From contig CAMIFA010000001.1 in assembly GCA_946221495.1 (NCBI GenBank), positions 25,573-89,572 of the forward strand: 64,000 nucleotides of DNA, read 5' to 3'. A program made the position numbers and the translations under genes. Shown piece by piece: positions 35,302 through 43,030 of this stretch. Source of the DNA: an uncultured cyanobacterium. Its GTDB lineage: Bacteria; Cyanobacteriota; Cyanobacteriia; Cyanobacteriales; Chroococcidiopsidaceae. The notes below the pieces were generated by a model. The model was given only the letters and a program-made list of their open reading frames with translations, did not search any database and was not told the origin of the DNA. Every line of letters starts with the position of its first letter. The stretch's first letter is position 1.

Positions 35302-35841
35302 GTGTCTGCTGCCTCCTACTTCCCTACTCCCGACTTTTCGCTTGCTGCTTTTGTCGCCACGAATGCCGTAGTTATCGGCTGGGTAAAAATAGCAGCAGGG
35401 GTAAATATTTGGTATGGAGCAGTTATTCGGGGGGATGTGGAGCGAATTGAAATTGGCGAATGCACTAATATCCAAGACGGCGCAATTTTGCATGGCGATC
35501 CTGGTAAGCCGACAATTTTAGAAGATTATGTCACAGTAGGACATCGGGCTGTCGTGCATTCGGCTTACATCGAACGTGGCTGTTTAATTGGCATTGGCGC
35601 GGTTGTCTTAGATGGAGTGCGCGTAGGAGCTGGTAGCATTATTGGTGCTGGAGCAGTAGTTAATAAAGATGTGCCACCGCGATCGCTTGTTGTCGGTGTG
35701 CCTGGTAAGTGTATCCGCGAAGTTAGTGACGCGGAAGCGGCAGAATTAATTGAACACGCCCGCCGTTACGAAAAGTTAGCTTTAGTTCATGCGGGGATTG
35801 GTACAGATTTGGGATTCACAACGAAGTGCGGAGAGCAGTAA
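35302..35841 (+). CDS. Gamma-carbonic anhydrase family protein (hexapeptide-repeat)
   Basis: 179 residues from a GTG at 35302. It is made of left-handed beta-helix hexapeptide repeats (VIGWVKIAAGVNIWYGAVI, VRVGAGSIIGAGAVV) with conserved GDVERIEIG, HGDPGKPT and VTVGHRAVVHSA. The histidines in the last motif suit the zinc site between subunits of a trimer. Such proteins include CcmM-like carbonic anhydrases, YrdA and acyltransferases, so activity is uncertain. No RuBisCO small-subunit-like repeats follow, so this is not CcmM. psbY lies 124 bp downstream. Confidence 0.92.
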   Translation: MSAASYFPTPDFSLAAFVATNAVVIGWVKIAAGVNIWYGAVIRGDVERIEIGECTNIQDGAILHGDPGKPTILEDYVTVGHRAVVHSAYIERGCLIGIGAVVLDGVRVGAGSIIGAGAVVNKDVPPRSLVVGVPGKCIREVSDAEAAELIEHARRYEKLALVHAGIGTDLGFTTKCGEQ

Positions 35842-35965
35842 GGTAGGGGTACAGTTGTGAACATAATAAATGGTAAGAGGTCTAGTAAATTTGCCTCTTT
35901 CGGCTAAAAATAAAACATGATTACAGTTGTAATTTAATCTCTACTCGTAAACAAGGAAACAAAAT

Positions 35966-36091
35966 ATGGACATTGACTTTCGGGTTGCCGTCGTTTTACT
36001 ACCAGTAATTGCAGCAGCAGGTTGGGCAGCTTTTAATATTGCGCCAGCAGCTATCAGGCAGATTCAAGGCTTTTTCAACCGAGAAGCCTAA
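35966..36091 (+). CDS. psbY: Photosystem II protein PsbY
   Basis: 41 residues: MDIDFRVAVVLLPVIAAAGW then AFNIAPAAIRQI and FFNREA. One transmembrane helix (about 6-27) and the characteristic MDIDFRVA start and NREA end identify PsbY, a small peripheral photosystem II subunit near cytochrome b559. AAGGAA precedes the ATG at 35966. The gene is short and easily missed. It is followed by the hairpin-rich repeat copy B, which probably contains its terminator, and then by ycf37 in convergent orientation. Confidence 0.95.
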   Translation: MDIDFRVAVVLLPVIAAAGWAAFNIAPAAIRQIQGFFNREA

Positions 36092-36100
36092 ACTAGGAGT

Positions 36101-36306
36101 CAGGGGCAGAAATAGTTATGAATTTTAAATGTTGAGTGTTGAGTTAAAAGAAGTAATTACTTAATCTTCAATTTCATTACTCAAAACTCAACGGTCAGCA
36201 CGCCAGTTCGCTCAACGGGGGAGACCCCCGCACACGACTGGCTCCGGAGCTTCCTCCGGCTGCTGCGTTGAGCAAGCTCAAAACTTAAAACTATTTCTGA
36301 CCCCTG
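36101..36306. repeat. Hairpin-rich dispersed repeat, copy B, with long inverted ends
   Basis: It is bounded by CAGGGGCAGAAATAGTT (36101-36117) and AACTATTTCTGACCCCTG (36289-36306), inverted repeats differing by one base. The interior contains AACGGGGGAGACCCCC and GGAGCTTCCTCC-like stems and matches copy A (27731-27861) in reverse orientation, plus about 50 extra bases. Confidence 0.85.
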
Positions 36307-36312
36307 TATAGT

Positions 36313-36843
36313 TTATGTAGAAGTAACTAAGCGTCTCCGAAGTTTTTCAGCACGACGCTTGGCAGTGTTGTTACTTGGCTCTGACTGAAGCACTTGATCG
36401 TAAGTTTGGAGTGCTTGAGACATGAGATTTTTGCGCTCGTAGGTATGAGCTAGATTATTTAGCGCTGTAACATACTTGGGATTGTGCTTCAAGGCTTCTT
36501 TGTATTGACGAATTGCCAGATCGTACTGTTGTTGAGAAAAGTAGGAAAAGCCTAGCGCATTGTAAATCAGAGCAATATTTTCTTCTCCTTCTTCTTCTCC
36601 GGCTTTAATTGCTTTTTGCAACATGGCGATCGCCTGAGCGTACAATTTCTTATCCAAGTAGATGCCGCCCAACTCGTAATACTCTTGAGCCGTTCCCTTT
36701 TCTTTCGTTAGCTTTTTTTGTAAGCGCGACAGGGCAGTTTCGATGCGGCGGGTTTTGAAAATTTGGCGCAGTATTACGAAACCGGCGATCGAAAGCAGAG
36801 TCAGCAAAATTGAGAGGTAAACAATTGCTAAATTATTATCCAT
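36313..36843 (-). CDS. ycf37: TPR membrane protein, Ycf37-like photosystem I assembly factor
   Basis: 176 residues from the ATG at 36843. A single N-terminal transmembrane helix (about 5-27) is followed by RQIFKTRRIETALSRLQKKL and three TPR units (QEYYELGGIYLDKKLYAQAI, IYNALGFSYFSQQQYDLAI, VTALNNLAHTYERKNLMSQAL). This layout and length match Ycf37, which supports photosystem I assembly or stability in Synechocystis and algae. The TPR units should face the cytoplasm/stroma. The symbol is by architecture. The stop is 6 bp from repeat copy B. Confidence 0.75.
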   Translation of the reverse strand: MDNNLAIVYLSILLTLLSIAGFVILRQIFKTRRIETALSRLQKKLTKEKGTAQEYYELGGIYLDKKLYAQAIAMLQKAIKAGEEEGEENIALIYNALGFSYFSQQQYDLAIRQYKEALKHNPKYVTALNNLAHTYERKNLMSQALQTYDQVLQSEPSNNTAKRRAEKLRRRLVTST

Positions 36844-36919
36844 TGCCTGTAAATACAAGAATTAAATTGTTCTTCTGTATTAATTATGATTCTGTAGTGA
36901 CCTGAGCGAATGCATAACT

Positions 36920-37720
36920 CTATTCACTACGTCCCTTTAAAGGATCTAAGGGTAATCCCCAATAAGCAGCTCGCTGGCGTAGCCAACCTGTGGCAGCATA
37001 ACGGGCGATCGCGCCATTAACTCGCTGCCGTAAATCATTGTACTGCGCTCCTTTGGGCATCACTACAGACAATGGTTCAGCTGATAGTAATGTCGGCAGT
37101 AAATGAGATTGAGGATATTCTTGTACCCAGCCACTAAGAACGCTGGCATCGGCGGCAAATGCAGTTGCGTCACCCGCATCTAGTAATGAGCGCGCAGCTT
37201 GATAAGAATCAACAGAGACTAATTGCGCGATTGGCAGTAGATACCGCACGGTTGAAATTGCGCTAGAGCCTTTAAGGACAGCAATTTTACTTTTGGTGAG
37301 ATCACTCAACTTCTGCACTGAGCTTTTGTTGGTAACTAAGGCAGTGCCATCAAAATAGTAGGGAGTGCTGAAGCTAACTAACCGAGAGCGGGAGGCGGTT
37401 GCCGTGACGCTGGCAATCGTTAGATCGACTTTACCTGCTAAAACTACAGCAAGGCGATCGCGATTTGCTACTGGTTGTAACTCTACAGCATTTGATTTGC
37501 CTAGCAAGTCTTGTGCCAAACGTTGAGCTAGATCAATTTCTAGTCCTTGCAGTTTACCTGTTTGATCCCGAAAACCCAGGGGACGTAGATTGTCTTTAAC
37601 AGCAACAATTAAATAACCACGCTGGTTAATTTCTTTTAATTCTGCTGCCTTTGAAAAGGAAGGAAAAAGGAAAAAAGAAACTATAAGTAAAACAATTATC
37701 CTTTTACCTTCTACCTTCAT
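36920..37720 (-). CDS. Amino-acid-type ABC transporter substrate-binding protein
   Basis: 266 residues, one SBP-bac-3 domain (about 28-255). Signal peptide: MKVEGKRIIVLLIVSFFLF with cleavage near KAAE (about residue 26). Motifs include GYLIVAVKDNLRPLGF, LEIDLAQRLAQDLL, DLTIASVTATASRSRLVSFS and GWVQEYPQSHLL, all usual for polar amino-acid binding proteins in the periplasm. No ABC permease or ATPase gene is adjacent. It starts 3 bp after the rplT stop, and its first codons lie in the heptamer repeat at 37698-37720, an odd place for a start codon. Confidence 0.9.
   Translation of the reverse strand: MKVEGKRIIVLLIVSFFLFPSFSKAAELKEINQRGYLIVAVKDNLRPLGFRDQTGKLQGLEIDLAQRLAQDLLGKSNAVELQPVANRDRLAVVLAGKVDLTIASVTATASRSRLVSFSTPYYFDGTALVTNKSSVQKLSDLTKSKIAVLKGSSAISTVRYLLPIAQLVSVDSYQAARSLLDAGDATAFAADASVLSGWVQEYPQSHLLPTLLSAEPLSVVMPKGAQYNDLRQRVNGAIARYAATGWLRQRAAYWGLPLDPLKGRSE
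37698..37720. repeat. Degenerate AAGGTAR-type heptamer at the start of the transporter gene
   Basis: On the minus strand the start codon region reads AAGGTAG, AAGGTAA, AAGGATA. It overlaps the first codons of the substrate-binding protein. Confidence 0.5.
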
Positions 37721-37723
37721 TCC

Positions 37724-38080
37724 TTATCCTTTAGCAGTGTTTGCTAATTGAGCAATTTTGCCGAAGCTTGCTGGATCTGTGACTGCTATTTGAGCCAACA
37801 TTTTGCGATTGAGCTGGATATTTGCTTTTTTCATGTTGCCAATTAATTGGCTGTAGCTCATACCGTGTTGTCTTGCAGCAGCGTTGATCCGGACGATCCA
37901 TAGGCGACGAAAATCGCGCTTCCGCTTTTTGCGATCGCGATAGGCACTCCGCAACGCCTTCATCACTTGTTGATTAGCTGTGCGAAATAGAGTCGAGTGC
38001 GAACCGCGAAAGCCTTTAGCTAGTTTAAGAATTTTGTTGCGGCGTTTGCGAGCAACATTACCGCGTTTTACCCGTGTCAT
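37724..38080 (-). CDS. rplT: 50S ribosomal protein L20
   Basis: 118 residues, standard. MTRVKRGNVARKRRNKILKL and the conserved internal ANQQVMKALRSAYRDRKKRKRDFRRLWIVRINAA identify L20, an early assembly protein of the large subunit that binds 23S rRNA. It follows rpmI after 19 bp and shares its transcript. The substrate-binding protein gene begins 3 bp after its stop. Confidence 0.99.
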   Translation of the reverse strand: MTRVKRGNVARKRRNKILKLAKGFRGSHSTLFRTANQQVMKALRSAYRDRKKRKRDFRRLWIVRINAAARQHGMSYSQLIGNMKKANIQLNRKMLAQIAVTDPASFGKIAQLANTAKG

Positions 38081-38099
38081 TGCTTAATTCCTGTAAATT

Positions 38100-38297
38100 T
38101 TACAAATATGGCAGCATTAAATGTACATTTTTCGCATCCCGCTCATCCACAACTGCCATTTGGGATAGGCGACGCTTCTTGTCGGATGTCTTCTTTTCTA
38201 AGATGTGATTCTTAAACGCTTTGCGACGCACGATTTTACCACTTCCGGTAACTCGGAATCTTTTTGCTGCCGCTTTCCGGGTTTTTAGTTTTGGCAT
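38100..38297 (-). CDS. rpmI: 50S ribosomal protein L35
   Basis: 65 residues from the ATG at 38297, giving MPKLKTRKAAAKRFRVTGSG, the canonical start; in-frame codons upstream to 38321 are not used. L35 is a small basic large-subunit protein. The gene is first in the rpmI-rplT pair, without infC in front. The CAGGACTTACGCA element copy 2 lies only 39 bp upstream, so it must sit in or next to the promoter. Confidence 0.98.
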   Translation of the reverse strand: MPKLKTRKAAAKRFRVTGSGKIVRRKAFKNHILEKKTSDKKRRLSQMAVVDERDAKNVHLMLPYL

Positions 38298-38336
38298 GAA
38301 GTTACTTTGATTTCGACACAATCTCCTATATTATCA

Positions 38337-38429
38337 CAGGACTTACGCACACTCTAAGAATACTTGGCGTTCTTGGCGTTTTGGCGGTTCAATAAATAAA
38401 GCTCTTGAGCTATTTTTGCGTAAGTCCTG
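38337..38429. mobile_element. MITE-like element with CAGGACTTACGCA ends, copy 2 (complete)
   Basis: A 93-bp element with perfect 13-bp inverted ends CAGGACTTACGCA / TGCGTAAGTCCTG. The middle contains CTTGGCGTTCTTGGCG and AATAAATAAAGCTC. It has no coding capacity and sits just upstream of rpmI. Confidence 0.88.
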
Positions 38430-38806
38430 ATTACCACTGTAATAGCTTATATGTAAAATGTTTTTACAAGGAGAGCGATCGCTTCTAGCCTATAAAAGCA
38501 AGCCAAGATTATCACTTAAGATTGTTTGCCTTCTCTAGAAAGAGTATTAACATTCTTCAGGCTATAAATATTAGAATGAGTGCTAATTAAGATTTAGCTG
38601 CAAGCATCGATAGTTATTAAATGCTAAATTAGCAATTTCCCCTAAATAATATTTATTCAAAAAACGCTATTTAAATAACTGATTATATCAACTAGTTTAA
38701 ATAAGCTTAAATTAATACATAGAATAAATTGTTTCAGCCTTAGTTAGTAATTGGTAAGAATTTTGTTTTAGGTTAGTTAATAAATTAATACTTAGGGAAA
38801 ATACCG
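38430..38806. other. AT-rich intergenic region before the propeller gene
   Basis: 377 bp with a HIP1 site near 38475. No gene or strong hairpin is visible. The promoter of the downstream gene is expected here. Confidence 0.5.
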
Positions 38807-39970
38807 ATGAAATTCAATCAAAGTAAGCAAAAATTATTAATGAATTTAGCCAGAAGTTTAGTAGTAAAAAATTGGTTAAAGGCATTTCATCCGTTATATA
38901 TCACTGTATTGATTGGAGTAAGTGCAATTTCTTGTGTTGATATAAGTCAATCTAAGCCAGTAACTTTTACTACTAAGCGACTGACAAATAACAATTTTGA
39001 TGATTTAGCTCCTAAAATTTCAAATTCTAATATAGTTTGGCAAGGCGGAGAGTACGATAACTACGAAATATTTTTCTTTAATGGCACGAGTACCAAGCAA
39101 CTAACAAAAAATAACTTTAACGACTTTGCTCCGGAAATTTCTGAATCTAAAATAGTTTGGCAAGGTTATACCAACAAAAACATTAATTTCTCGGAAATAT
39201 TCTTATTTAATAGCAAGACTACGACTCAGTTAACAAAAAATAAATTTTACGACTCCGATCCACAAATTTCTGGCTCTAATGTAGTTTGGGGTAGCTACAT
39301 TGGCGGTATCGACTCAGCTACAGATGTAGAAATCTTTTCGTTCAATGGCAAAACTACTACTCAGTTAACAAGAAATGAGTTCTTCGACTTTTATCCGCAA
39401 ATTTCTGGAGGTGAAATAGTCTGGAGTGGCTATACTAGTGAACTCAATTCTTCTGAAGAAATCTTCTTCTACAACGGCTCTGAAATTATTCAGTTAACAA
39501 AAAATAGCTTCCCTGATTCTTCTGCTCAGATTTCTGAAGGCAATATAGTTTGGCAAGGTTTTGACGGCAATGATACAGAAATATTTTTCTATAACGGTAA
39601 AACTACTACTCAGCTAACAAACAATAAATTTGATGATCATACTCCCCAAATTTCAGGTGCAAATGTAGTTTGGGAGGCTAATTCTGCCAAGTCATCGGAA
39701 ATATTTTTCTATAACGGTAAAACTACTATTCAGCTAACAGATAATAGTGTTGAAGATCGTCTACCTCAAGTTTCTGGAGATAACGTAGTTTGGAGCGGTT
39801 TTGATCAGAAGAGTAGAGATTATGAAATTTATTTTTACGACGGGAAGAATACTACTCAGATAACAAACAACCGTTTTGACGATTCGGCTCCTCAAATATC
39901 TGGCTCAAATTTGGTCTGGATTGGCTCTAACGGTGATGATACAGAAATTTTTTTAGCTACTCCTAATTGA
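38807..39970 (+). CDS. Exported eight-repeat beta-propeller-like protein
   Basis: 387 residues. A membrane or signal segment at about 30-50 (LYITVLIGVSAISC) could be a lipobox, but its position -3 is not ideal. Residues about 55-385 are eight repeats of 38-45 residues with the pattern QLTxNxFDDxxPQISGxNVVWxG then EIFFYNGK. The regular Trp-containing strand suggests an eight-bladed TolB/WD-like propeller, and the even number of repeats would close the ring. The role is unknown. The gene is low in GC compared with its surroundings. Confidence 0.85.
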   Translation: MKFNQSKQKLLMNLARSLVVKNWLKAFHPLYITVLIGVSAISCVDISQSKPVTFTTKRLTNNNFDDLAPKISNSNIVWQGGEYDNYEIFFFNGTSTKQLTKNNFNDFAPEISESKIVWQGYTNKNINFSEIFLFNSKTTTQLTKNKFYDSDPQISGSNVVWGSYIGGIDSATDVEIFSFNGKTTTQLTRNEFFDFYPQISGGEIVWSGYTSELNSSEEIFFYNGSEIIQLTKNSFPDSSAQISEGNIVWQGFDGNDTEIFFYNGKTTTQLTNNKFDDHTPQISGANVVWEANSAKSSEIFFYNGKTTIQLTDNSVEDRLPQVSGDNVVWSGFDQKSRDYEIYFYDGKNTTQITNNRFDDSAPQISGSNLVWIGSNGDDTEIFLATPN

Positions 39971-40478
39971 GTGTACTTTAGATTTTTGGTCTAGCATTTA
40001 CGTTAACAAAAATAAAGTAACCAAGTACGTTGTGAGTATTTATCAAATAGAATTTTTACTCTCAAGGCTGACGCTAAAAATGCTATTTGATTTACTAAAG
40101 TGTCTATAACTTTTTAGTATTAGAACTTTCCCAATTAGAAAAGCTAAAATTAACTCCATACTCCACCAAAGTATCAGCTTCTCTGAAGATTCTGGTTATC
40201 GGTATTCGTACTAGTATAAGATTAGGCATCGGGCAGATCATTGTAGAAACAAGCTCATTTGAGTTATCAAAGCGGGGTTTACCTCTAAGAAAACCAATAA
40301 CAGCAACTAAGAATCCGGTGCGTTTCTCCAGAATAAGGGAGTTGAGGGAACAACAGCGTTTCTATTCTGGCAAATAATTTCAAATTGCTATAGAAGCAGA
40401 TTGTCTAGATATTGTCAAAATTGGTAACAAAACTTCGTACAATTAAGCTCGGGTTTCAATTAAGTTAGGAGAGTAATA
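39971..40478. other. Intergenic region upstream of ccmK
   Basis: 508 bp. A weak stem CCAGAATA/TATTCTGG with a 27-nt loop lies at 40328-40370, about 110 bp before ccmK. No gene or RNA family is recognised. Confidence 0.45.
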
Positions 40479-40793
40479 ATGCCAGCAGCAGTTGGTATGG
40501 TTGAAGTGAAAGGCCTCCCTCCTGCGCTAGCAGTAGCAGATGCAATGGCCAAAGCTGCCAGCGTGACGCTGGTAGGGTATGAGAAAGTGAGCAGCGCTCG
40601 TTATACGATTATTGTCCGAGGAAATGTATCTGAGGTGCAAACCTCTGTTGCTGCTGGAGTTGAGGCAGTTAAAAAAGTCAATACCCAGGAGGAATTGTTA
40701 CTTTCTCACCACGTTATTGCTAGTCCAGATGCAAATATTGAGGCTGTTTTACCAATACATTACAGAGAAGAAGTAGTAGTTGAATACCGCTAA
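40479..40793 (+). CDS. ccmK: Carboxysome shell protein, CcmK type (BMC domain)
   Basis: 104 residues, a single BMC domain covering about 5-90 (AVGMVEVKGLPPALAVADAM, VTLVGYEK, IVRGNVSEVQTSVAAGVEAV). It should form hexamers in the carboxysome facet. The loop after VGYEK reads VSSAR, whereas common CcmK2 has IGSGR, so the pore lining differs; the tail (ASPDANIEAVLPIHYREEVVVEYR) is also longer. It is a stand-alone copy far from any ccm operon in this window. TTAGGAGAG precedes the ATG. I cannot say which CcmK paralogue group it joins. Confidence 0.93.
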   Translation: MPAAVGMVEVKGLPPALAVADAMAKAASVTLVGYEKVSSARYTIIVRGNVSEVQTSVAAGVEAVKKVNTQEELLLSHHVIASPDANIEAVLPIHYREEVVVEYR

Positions 40794-40827
40794 AATAATT
40801 ACTACCTGGTTTGATCTTTAAATTACG

Positions 40828-41559
40828 ATGTCTCGCGTCTCCATCATTATTCCCACCTTGAATGAGGAGATTTGCTTGGAACGCAGCCTGCGCCATCTAA
40901 GTCTTCTTATTCCTCCGGCTTGGGAAGTGATCGTGGTGGATGGTGGTAGTGAAGATCAAACGATCGCGATCGCTCAAAAATTAGGAGTGCGTGTTCTTAC
41001 TGCTAATGTGTGTGGGCGATCGCTGCAAATGAATATAGGCGCAGAAGCAGCAACTGGGGATATTCTCTGCTTTTTACACGCGGATACTTTTGTACCAGAT
41101 GATCTTGTAGCAGTAATTGAGGCAACTTTAGCAGATCAAAAAATTGCTGCTGGAGGTTTTATTTCCCTAATGGCAGGTTCTCAGACAACGCGCTGGGGAA
41201 TATCTCTGCACAACTACCTCAAAACTTACTACGCCCCGCTACTTTTCCGCCCTCACTTATTTTTTAAAGGACTGCGCTTGCTGTTTGGCGATCAGGTGAT
41301 GTTCTGTCGCCGTCACGATTTTTGGGAGTGTGGCGGCTTCGACAATTCTCTGCCAATTTTGGAAGAAGGTGATTTGTGCCTTAAGTTAGTACGGCGGGGA
41401 CGAATTCGTCAAGTAAACCGCATTGTCCAAAGTTCCGATCGCCGGGTGGCGCGTTGGGGTTCACTCAAGGCGACAGCAATCTACCTTTACATTGGGTTTT
41501 TGTGGGGTTTAGGGGTTTCGCCAACGTACCTCAAGAAATTCTATGAGGATATACGTTGA
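40828..41559 (+). CDS. TIGR04283-type family 2 glycosyltransferase
   Basis: 243 residues. GT-A start VSIIIPTLNEEICLERSLRHL, DxD-like FLHADTFVPDD, and CRRHDFWECGGFDNSLPILEEGDLCLKL are typical of the family tied to arsenosugar biosynthesis. In genomes where this is proven it accompanies an arsenic methyltransferase (ArsM), which is absent here. No transmembrane segment is clear, but the hydrophobic end (IYLYIGFLWGLGVSPTYL) suggests membrane association. It follows ccmK after 34 bp; co-transcription is possible. Confidence 0.88.
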   Translation: MSRVSIIIPTLNEEICLERSLRHLSLLIPPAWEVIVVDGGSEDQTIAIAQKLGVRVLTANVCGRSLQMNIGAEAATGDILCFLHADTFVPDDLVAVIEATLADQKIAAGGFISLMAGSQTTRWGISLHNYLKTYYAPLLFRPHLFFKGLRLLFGDQVMFCRRHDFWECGGFDNSLPILEEGDLCLKLVRRGRIRQVNRIVQSSDRRVARWGSLKATAIYLYIGFLWGLGVSPTYLKKFYEDIR

Positions 41560-41621
41560 TTGTGGGCGATCGCTTCAATACATTCAGCTATGATTAAATC
41601 GTTACTTCCGGCGTGAATGTC

Positions 41622-42323
41622 ATGTTAGAGTACAATCCCCTGATGTGCTTGCCCTCATCCGAGGAGTTACCAGACTCTGATGATACCCCTGTGGATAATG
41701 AACTGCAAGATTTAATTCCTGGCTTGCTGAAGGCGATTTTAGCTCTGGAGTGGAAAGAGCGTTGGGATTGGTTCTTTGGCGTTGATATGGGAATATACTA
41801 TGACCCAGAACAACCCGCCATAGTACCAGATGGATTTCTCAGTCTAGGGGTACAGCGTTTTACTGATGAGGACTTGCGCTTAAGTTACGTACTGTGGGAA
41901 GAAAGGCAACTCCCAATATTAGTGCTAGAAATTGTCTCTCAAAAGTATCGCGGAGAATACAGCCGTAAGAAGCAAATGTATGCTGATTTGGGAGTGTTGT
42001 ACTATGCTGTCTATTCTTCTCGTCGCCGCAAAAAGCCACGTTTAGAAGTGTACCGTTTAGTAAATAAAGAATATGTATTGCAACCCCTGGATAACCCCCT
42101 GTGGCTACCGGAAATTAATTTAGGAATTGGACGCGAACGGGGAACGTATCAGGGAATAACAAGAGAATGGTTGTACTGGTATGATGAGCAAGGACAGCGA
42201 CTACTAACACCCGAAGAGCGCATTCTGGAAGCGGAACAACGCGCTCGTGAAGTTGAAGAACGTGCTAGAAGGTTGGAGGAGAGACTAAGATCGCTCGGTG
42301 TAGATCCAGACTCCCTAGCTTGA
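41622..42323 (+). CDS. Uma2-family (DUF820) protein
   Basis: 233 residues from the ATG at 41622; another ATG three codons earlier (41613) is possible. The PD-(D/E)xK-like VPDGFLS and VLEIVSQ sequences are present, although the SQ in place of SK next to the catalytic segment may matter. The C-terminal 45 residues form a charged coiled coil (EAEQRAREVEERARRLEERL). It closely resembles the copy at 22120-22827. The end overlaps by 9 bp the convergent TPR remnant. It follows the glycosyltransferase by 62 bp. Confidence 0.85.
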   Translation: MLEYNPLMCLPSSEELPDSDDTPVDNELQDLIPGLLKAILALEWKERWDWFFGVDMGIYYDPEQPAIVPDGFLSLGVQRFTDEDLRLSYVLWEERQLPILVLEIVSQKYRGEYSRKKQMYADLGVLYYAVYSSRRRKKPRLEVYRLVNKEYVLQPLDNPLWLPEINLGIGRERGTYQGITREWLYWYDEQGQRLLTPEERILEAEQRAREVEERARRLEERLRSLGVDPDSLA

Positions 42324-42606
42324 AGTTTCCTTACCATCTGCTAGCTGTTGCACATCAGCAATAAGTTCCCTAAGCGTCTCAGCGTTGGGTGATTTGAGGC
42401 GCTGCCATATTTCAAAGCTTGGCTGTAAGTAGTCCAGTGCAGTAGTGAAGTTTCTCCGTTTCTTTTCCAACGCCCCTAATAACCACAAAGTCATCGCTTT
42501 GTATTGCTCATTACCAATGCGTTTCCAGAGTTCCAACGCTTGCTTGTAGAGTGCGATCGCCTGCTCGATTTCCCCACGATTGACATAATAGCAATTGCCA
42601 AGAAAA
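42315..42606 (-). pseudogene. 3' remnant of a TPR protein gene
   Basis: The minus strand has about 96 codons open without a proper start: FLGNCYYVNRGEIEQAIALY, KALMT-like TPR helices (YKAMTLWLLGALEKKRRNF, ALDYLQPSFEIW) and a stop at 42315. The frame begins immediately next to the stop of the IS630 transposase remnant, so the missing 5' part was removed or displaced. An internal ATG at 42536 could give a 73-residue piece, but I treat the whole as a broken gene. Confidence 0.8.
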
Positions 42607-42987
42607 TTAGGACGCTAAACGCAAGAAGTGTTCCATTGGATCTCGCAGACAGGTAAATAGAGCCAAATGCTTGCGAACGCGACTTTTGAGCCTAGACCAA
42701 CAGTTCTCGATTTTGTGGAGGTCGGGCGAATAGGGTGGCAAATAGAGGAGTTGAGCGCCCCGATTGGCAATTGCTGAATGCGTCCGCGTTTGTGGAAGGA
42801 GGCGTTAGCCAAAATCACCACTTGCCCTGGTTGCAGCACGGGTACAAAGCAGGCTTCCACCCAAGTTTCAAATACTACACGATTGCAAGCCCCCTCAACC
42901 GTGAAGGCAGCCAACAGATGTCGAGCGCACCAGGCAGCAATCATGTTGACTCGTCCTATCTGTTCTCTGACTTCTTTAACTTAGGGT
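42607..42987 (-). pseudogene. Decayed IS630-family transposase fragment
   Basis: The minus strand from about 42987 reads MIAAWCARHLLAAFTVEGAC, then VVFETWVE, LQPGQVVILANASFHKRGRI. A frame change near 42770 leads to YLPPYSPDLHKIENCW, SRLKSRVRKHLALFTCL and a stop at 42607. These are the C-terminal half of an IS630 DDE transposase. Only the last catalytic glutamate lies in good context; the middle aspartate (usual LDNASFH) is alanine. The N-terminal half is missing. It is therefore inactive. Confidence 0.88.
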
Positions 42988-43030
42988 AACTAAAGGGCAT
43001 TTACCGCGTTCGTGCTAGGAATGTCCTACT

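Noticed and set aside
42735..42989. Plus-strand frames of 84 and 68 codons opposite the IS630 remnant
   Set aside because: They are the antisense of transposase sequence, which reads clearly on the minus strand.
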